Position numbers and translations under genes: made by a program
NCBI GenBank assembly: GCA_024305405.1
Contig: JAKNDB010000105.1
Location: forward strand, 3,409,501 to 3,473,500
DNA from: Dirofilaria immitis
Taxonomy: Eukaryota > Nematoda > Chromadorea > Rhabditida > Onchocercidae
Length of the DNA stretch: 64,000 bases
Direction of reading: 5' to 3'
Notes under the pieces: generated by a model
The model's input: only the letters and a program-made list of their open reading frames with translations
Told to the model about the DNA's origin: nothing
The model's database searches: none
In this document: positions 60,057 through 64,000 of the stretch, piece by piece
Layout: each line of letters starts with the position of its first letter
Position numbering within the stretch: the first letter of the stretch is position 1

Positions 60057-61046
60057 TTATGCACATGTTTAACTTAATTAAAAATGCAGCGGCTTCTCGC
60101 GTCTATAATAGATGGAAAAAATGTTATTATGTTAATGAACTTTTCATAAATTTTTGGAAAGAAAATAATTGCATGAACAGTCTCTGCAAAAGTGTTATGA
60201 TAAATTGAGGTTATAGAAATGCTTATTATCCAGATTATTCGTTTGATTGCAGTTGAATCTACATACTAAGTAAAAGTATTCAGATTATTAGCTTACCGTA
60301 GAATAGATTTCTCTTTTTGTATGTATTCAGATTATTAACTTATTAGAGAATGGATTTCTTTTTCTTTATCGTGATTTTTTTACTTGAAAGAGATTTTTGT
60401 ATTCCCTATAATACAAAAAATGATTTAATTGGCTTTAATTTTACTAAATTTTCTTCCTTTTTAAAAAGCAGTTTTGTTTTTTAAAGATAACAAATGGCCA
60501 AAAACCTATCCGAAAAGGTTACATTCAAATACAAAATTAAATCGTCTTTTTTATCCTGCTATAAAAGCTCATTCTTTTATTTAACAGTGAAATCATGATG
60601 AAGTCTTTTTGACTGTAGTGATTATTGGTAGTTAAATATATTAATCTAATAGGCTTGAAATTTGAGTAGATTATCATACTTACGATATTTCATTTAAATT
60701 TTAGCTTATTTTTAATAATTGTTTTTAAGTAAAAGATTCAGTCTTATATTATTTTAGGTCCGTGTTAGCACATTTTATTTTTGTAAATTATTCATATTTA
60801 AAATAGTTTAGTCTGTATATTTCATATTTATTGGTTTGTTATTGTTGATCATAAAATGAGTGAAATATGCAATTTTTCTAAATCGCACGAATTTGCATAT
60901 CAATTGCAAAGAAAGAAGGCGTCAGTAGATGTTCTATTAGAATCAATAGATAGTCAAATTTAGTGATATCATAGAATCGGTTCCCATGGTGATTGCTTTT
61001 GGTTTATCGCTGTCGCCTTTAAGAGCCCAATTTGAGGTCTTCGGCG
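60057..61046. other. Intergenic spacer
   Basis: 1 kb of AT-rich DNA downstream of gamma-SNAP. It contains a diverged tandem duplication (60276-60372). The following gene starts at 61047. Confidence 0.45.
60276..60372. repeat. Diverged tandem duplication, about 49 bp unit
   Basis: TATTCAGATTATTAGCTTAC with a tail GAATAGATTTCTCTTTTTG is followed by TATTCAGATTATTAACTTAT with GAATGGATTTCTTTTTC. Local duplication in the 3' flank of gamma-SNAP. Confidence 0.75.
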
Positions 61047-64000
61047 ATGACTGATTCCATATTTGCCCGAAATGATATAGATGAATTGGAGAAAAGGCTG
61101 GTGAAAATGGATGTAAAACTACGAACAGCAAAAAAGACGAGAGTAAGTTAGATTACATTAGAGTATCATGTCAAAGCATAGTTTAACAAAAATTTCAGTC
61201 ATACAGTTCGCCTTTCAGTCTATCTTTCATAATAAATCCTTTTTGAGAATTTATCGTGAAGAGCACTATCCTAGTATCACCGGATGATACGCTTCATTGC
61301 TAAGAACGTATAAATCGCTCTCCTCACTTTCCTTAAGATCTGTTCTTCTTTTCTGTAAAATTTTTCAAATCTTTGATTAACCATTATTATTTCAACTGAG
61401 AGAAAACTAGATTCTGATTCTCTTTCATTAGTTTTCCTTAATTTCTGTGAAATCCATATAATCAACCCTTGTAGATCATTTGAGCTACCATTTTCATCAT
61501 GATGAGTATTAAAATTTTTGTAATTTTATGGCTTACATAATCATAAAATTTTCCACTATTTTTTTCTTTATTTAATCAAAAAAATTCATTGTAATTCCAT
61601 TAAGGATGAATATGTGAATTTCCTGCGACAGAAATATGCTCGCTCGAGATTATCTAAAATGCATATTTACAGACAGGTATAATTTAAATAACTCCATGAT
61701 TAAAATTCTGTTCCTTTTTTTCTTTGTAAAATTCGAATTTATATCGTTTAAAATCTTTGGTACTAATAATTATTTTGTATATTTCACTATATAAATGCAT
61801 AGAAACAGACAAAAACTAAAAGTTGCAAGAAATCGTTAGTGATAACTTTCTAAAGATCATCACAACGCTTCAAAATTTAAAGGATTTTCCATAAATTTTT
61901 AAAATTCGCAATTTATTATGTTTAAATTATGAATAGCCGTTAACATCGAATCAATTTCGACGATCTGTCTTAGACAGCTTAACAACAAACAAATATCACT
62001 GGGACCTTGGTAAATGTCTTATTGTACCAGACTCTGAACCAGAACTGGGTAATCTTGAACCAAGTGACCCAATACCTTCAAGGTTAGATCCTAATCAGGT
62101 TTCTTTTTCAATAAATTTTCTTAAAGTTTTCCATTTTAATGATCTGTGCTGTTTTTTTGAAGATTGAACTTTCCGAAATTTCATTAAATTTTTTTTTAGT
62201 GGACCAGCATTGGAAGGCGATTTGGTCAGAATTAAAAAACGATTAGGCGAGATAGCCGAAGATTTAGAAAGCTTACGTGAGCATCGACTTCATTTATCCA
62301 CTGCAGAATATTACCTTTCATTGGGACCTGAATTTTGTATCGCGAAAAGTCAAGAAATGCCTTGGAAACGAAAAGAAAAAGAGCCAAATGTATCTCAATT
62401 AAAAATTTACATGAATTACGTCGGCAAATTAAGCAAATCGGTAAGCAGAATTAATCATCAGAGAATGGTTTTCGAAAATGAAAAAATGATTCTTGAAAAA
62501 ATATAATTTTTTCTTGATATCTGAGTTCAATATTTTTTTAGATGCTTGTACTTTATTGGATACTCCACGACCAGATGCTGAAAGTCATGAATGGATACGG
62601 ATGGAATATTTGCAAAAGTATAGTAATAGTGCAATAGGAAGAAATGATAATCAGAATAAAAGGATGTTGAAACAACCATTTACTGAGAAGGAAAAAAATT
62701 CAAGTATGCCTTCGACAGAGCATCAGAAAGAATCAAGTTACTTCCAAGAAGCACAATGGTCTGAAGCAAACAGTAATTTTCTTGTCATTAGTTTATTTTT
62801 GTTTTGATGGAGAACGAGAGTCTATTTACTATTATAATTTCTATTAGAAATAATTTTCATGTTTATATATGGCAAGTGAATTATACTGTTTCAAAATTTT
62901 TACTATTTGCGATTGAAATTTCGTAGCTTTCCGTCTCATTTTAGCATATTTCTTTAAAATTTTCATTAAGAGGAGTAAATGAATTATTTTAAATACGAAA
63001 AATTGTCAAAAATAAATCATAACTGAACTTAAGCAACTATGGCAGAAACATTTGATTTCAATCGAATGTTAAATATGCAAAGAGATGATCAAAAATCGTC
63101 AAGCCTAGAAATGACAGATACGATGGTGTCGAGGTTTTTGATTACATATTTTAAAAATATCATGGTGTATAATATAGTTACAAAAATAAATAAATTTGAA
63201 GAAATAGATTTTTCTCAAATTTTATTAAACAACAAATTAAAACAATCGTTCATTAAGAAAATTCTTTGATTTAGTGAAATGAAGATAAATATCGACTTAT
63301 TTCATTTTTTAATTTTACGAAAGAACTTTTAGACCTACGGAGATAGGAAGCACCGCACAAGCTTCTCATATACGAACAGCTGCAGATGATGGGTCTTCTT
63401 TCTTAACTAAAATCCTAGGAAGCTCAGTAGATGGTCTTGCTACTAAAACAGCATTTACGGATAGATTGACTGATGGAATTTTGAAAACGGTTGATTCAAA
63501 TGCTGAAGATTCCGATTCTAATTTTTCACTTGAACATTCTGTACTGTTAATTTTCTGTATTCGAAGTACATAATTTGTATTATTTGTTCGAATTTTTTCT
63601 CTAAATTTCTTGCGCAATTAATCAAAATAATCTCATCGTCAGGACATAATTCATTTCTCTTTCGTCGTCCTTCTCTTAGTGTATAATTGCATCTTTTCTC
63701 TCTCTAAAAATTGAAAAATCCTCTTGAATTATATTTTAATATTCACGCTCGATTTTCCATTATATATTTAAAATTCTTCACTAGTGGTTTACGATTTAGG
63801 AAAAAGAATTCGATCTCTTACAATCTGTTTCCTGAGTTCTCTCTTGTCTTTATTTTGCTTATATCCTTACTTCTCATGAATTAGTCTATCCCTTTCAAAT
63901 TTTATTATAATGCTTGAGAATGAGTTAAAGACTTGATTTGAAGAATTGATAACCAATACATCTTCGATACGCCAATTACAAGACTCTTATCACATATTTC
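61047..64000 (+). CDS. Coiled-coil protein of unknown function, 3' end outside window
   Basis: Exons: 61047-61142 (ATG 61047, donor GTAAGT), 61605-61676, 61937-62082, 62200-62440, 62542-about 62778, 63034-63133 and 63333-63540 (donor GTACTG), then running off the edge. The first four join in perfect phase. The N-terminus is a charged helix (MTDSIFARNDIDELEKRLVK), then YHWDLGKCLIVPDSEPELGN, a second coiled coil (GDLVRIKKRLGEIAEDLESL), and KIYMNYVGKLSK. Later exons are polar and serine-rich with SHIRTAADDGSSFLTKILGS and TDRLTDGILKTVDSN. The exon 4/5 join is out of phase by one base, as elsewhere in the window. I do not recognise the family; a scaffold or cytoskeletal role would be a guess. Confidence 0.6.

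Overview
The window reads as nuclear DNA of an AT-rich nematode. Genes are split into many short exons with GT...AG introns, often with short TTTCAG-type acceptors. The recognisable proteins are ordinary animal housekeeping proteins. The family mix (a short ADAMTS without thrombospondin repeats, RPS25, SEC23, gamma-SNAP, class III ADH) and the large AT-rich introns would suit a spirurid/filarial worm, but the sequence does not fix the species. I see no bacterial operon, CRISPR array, transposase or viral gene. Most coordinates below are gene spans; exon limits were read by eye from splice signals, reading phase and family alignment from memory.

Layout: 2.1-3.4 kb (-) ALG14; 4.4-5.6 kb (-) unassigned membrane-protein fragments; 6.6-8.1 kb (-) TMEM86/YhhN lysoplasmalogenase; 12.0-16.7 kb (+) CDT2/DTL WD40 substrate receptor; 18.3-21.1 kb (-) ADAMTS/MIG-17-like metalloprotease; 26.5-30.2 kb (-) intact 300-codon gene of unknown function with a tRNA-Trp(CCA) in its first intron; 30.2-34.3 kb (-) RMI1-like OB-fold protein, divergent from 35.0-39.5 kb (+) TRMT2A; 40.6-43.3 kb (+) ADH5/S-nitrosoglutathione reductase; 45.8-46.9 kb (-) RPS25; 48.5-54.3 kb (+) SEC23; 57.7-60.1 kb (+) gamma-SNAP; 61.0 kb to the right edge (+) a coiled-coil protein I do not recognise, cut off by the window.

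The genes do not form a pathway. Small themes recur: CDT2 and RMI1 both belong to replication/genome stability, SEC23 and gamma-SNAP to vesicle traffic, and ALG14 to ER N-glycosylation.

The strongest unusual signal is technical. At least a dozen single-base frame breaks, most in short homopolymers and most of them deletions, interrupt otherwise perfectly conserved exons, including essential RPS25 and SEC23. I read these as uncorrected indels in the assembly rather than pseudogenes. They explain why many real exons look broken. Real sequence features worth a look are a perfect 46-bp inverted repeat at 25.97/26.31 kb, two candidate GC-AG introns, a duplicated splice acceptor in adh-5 and a 122-bp tandem duplication behind adh-5. 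I found no convincing new biological system.
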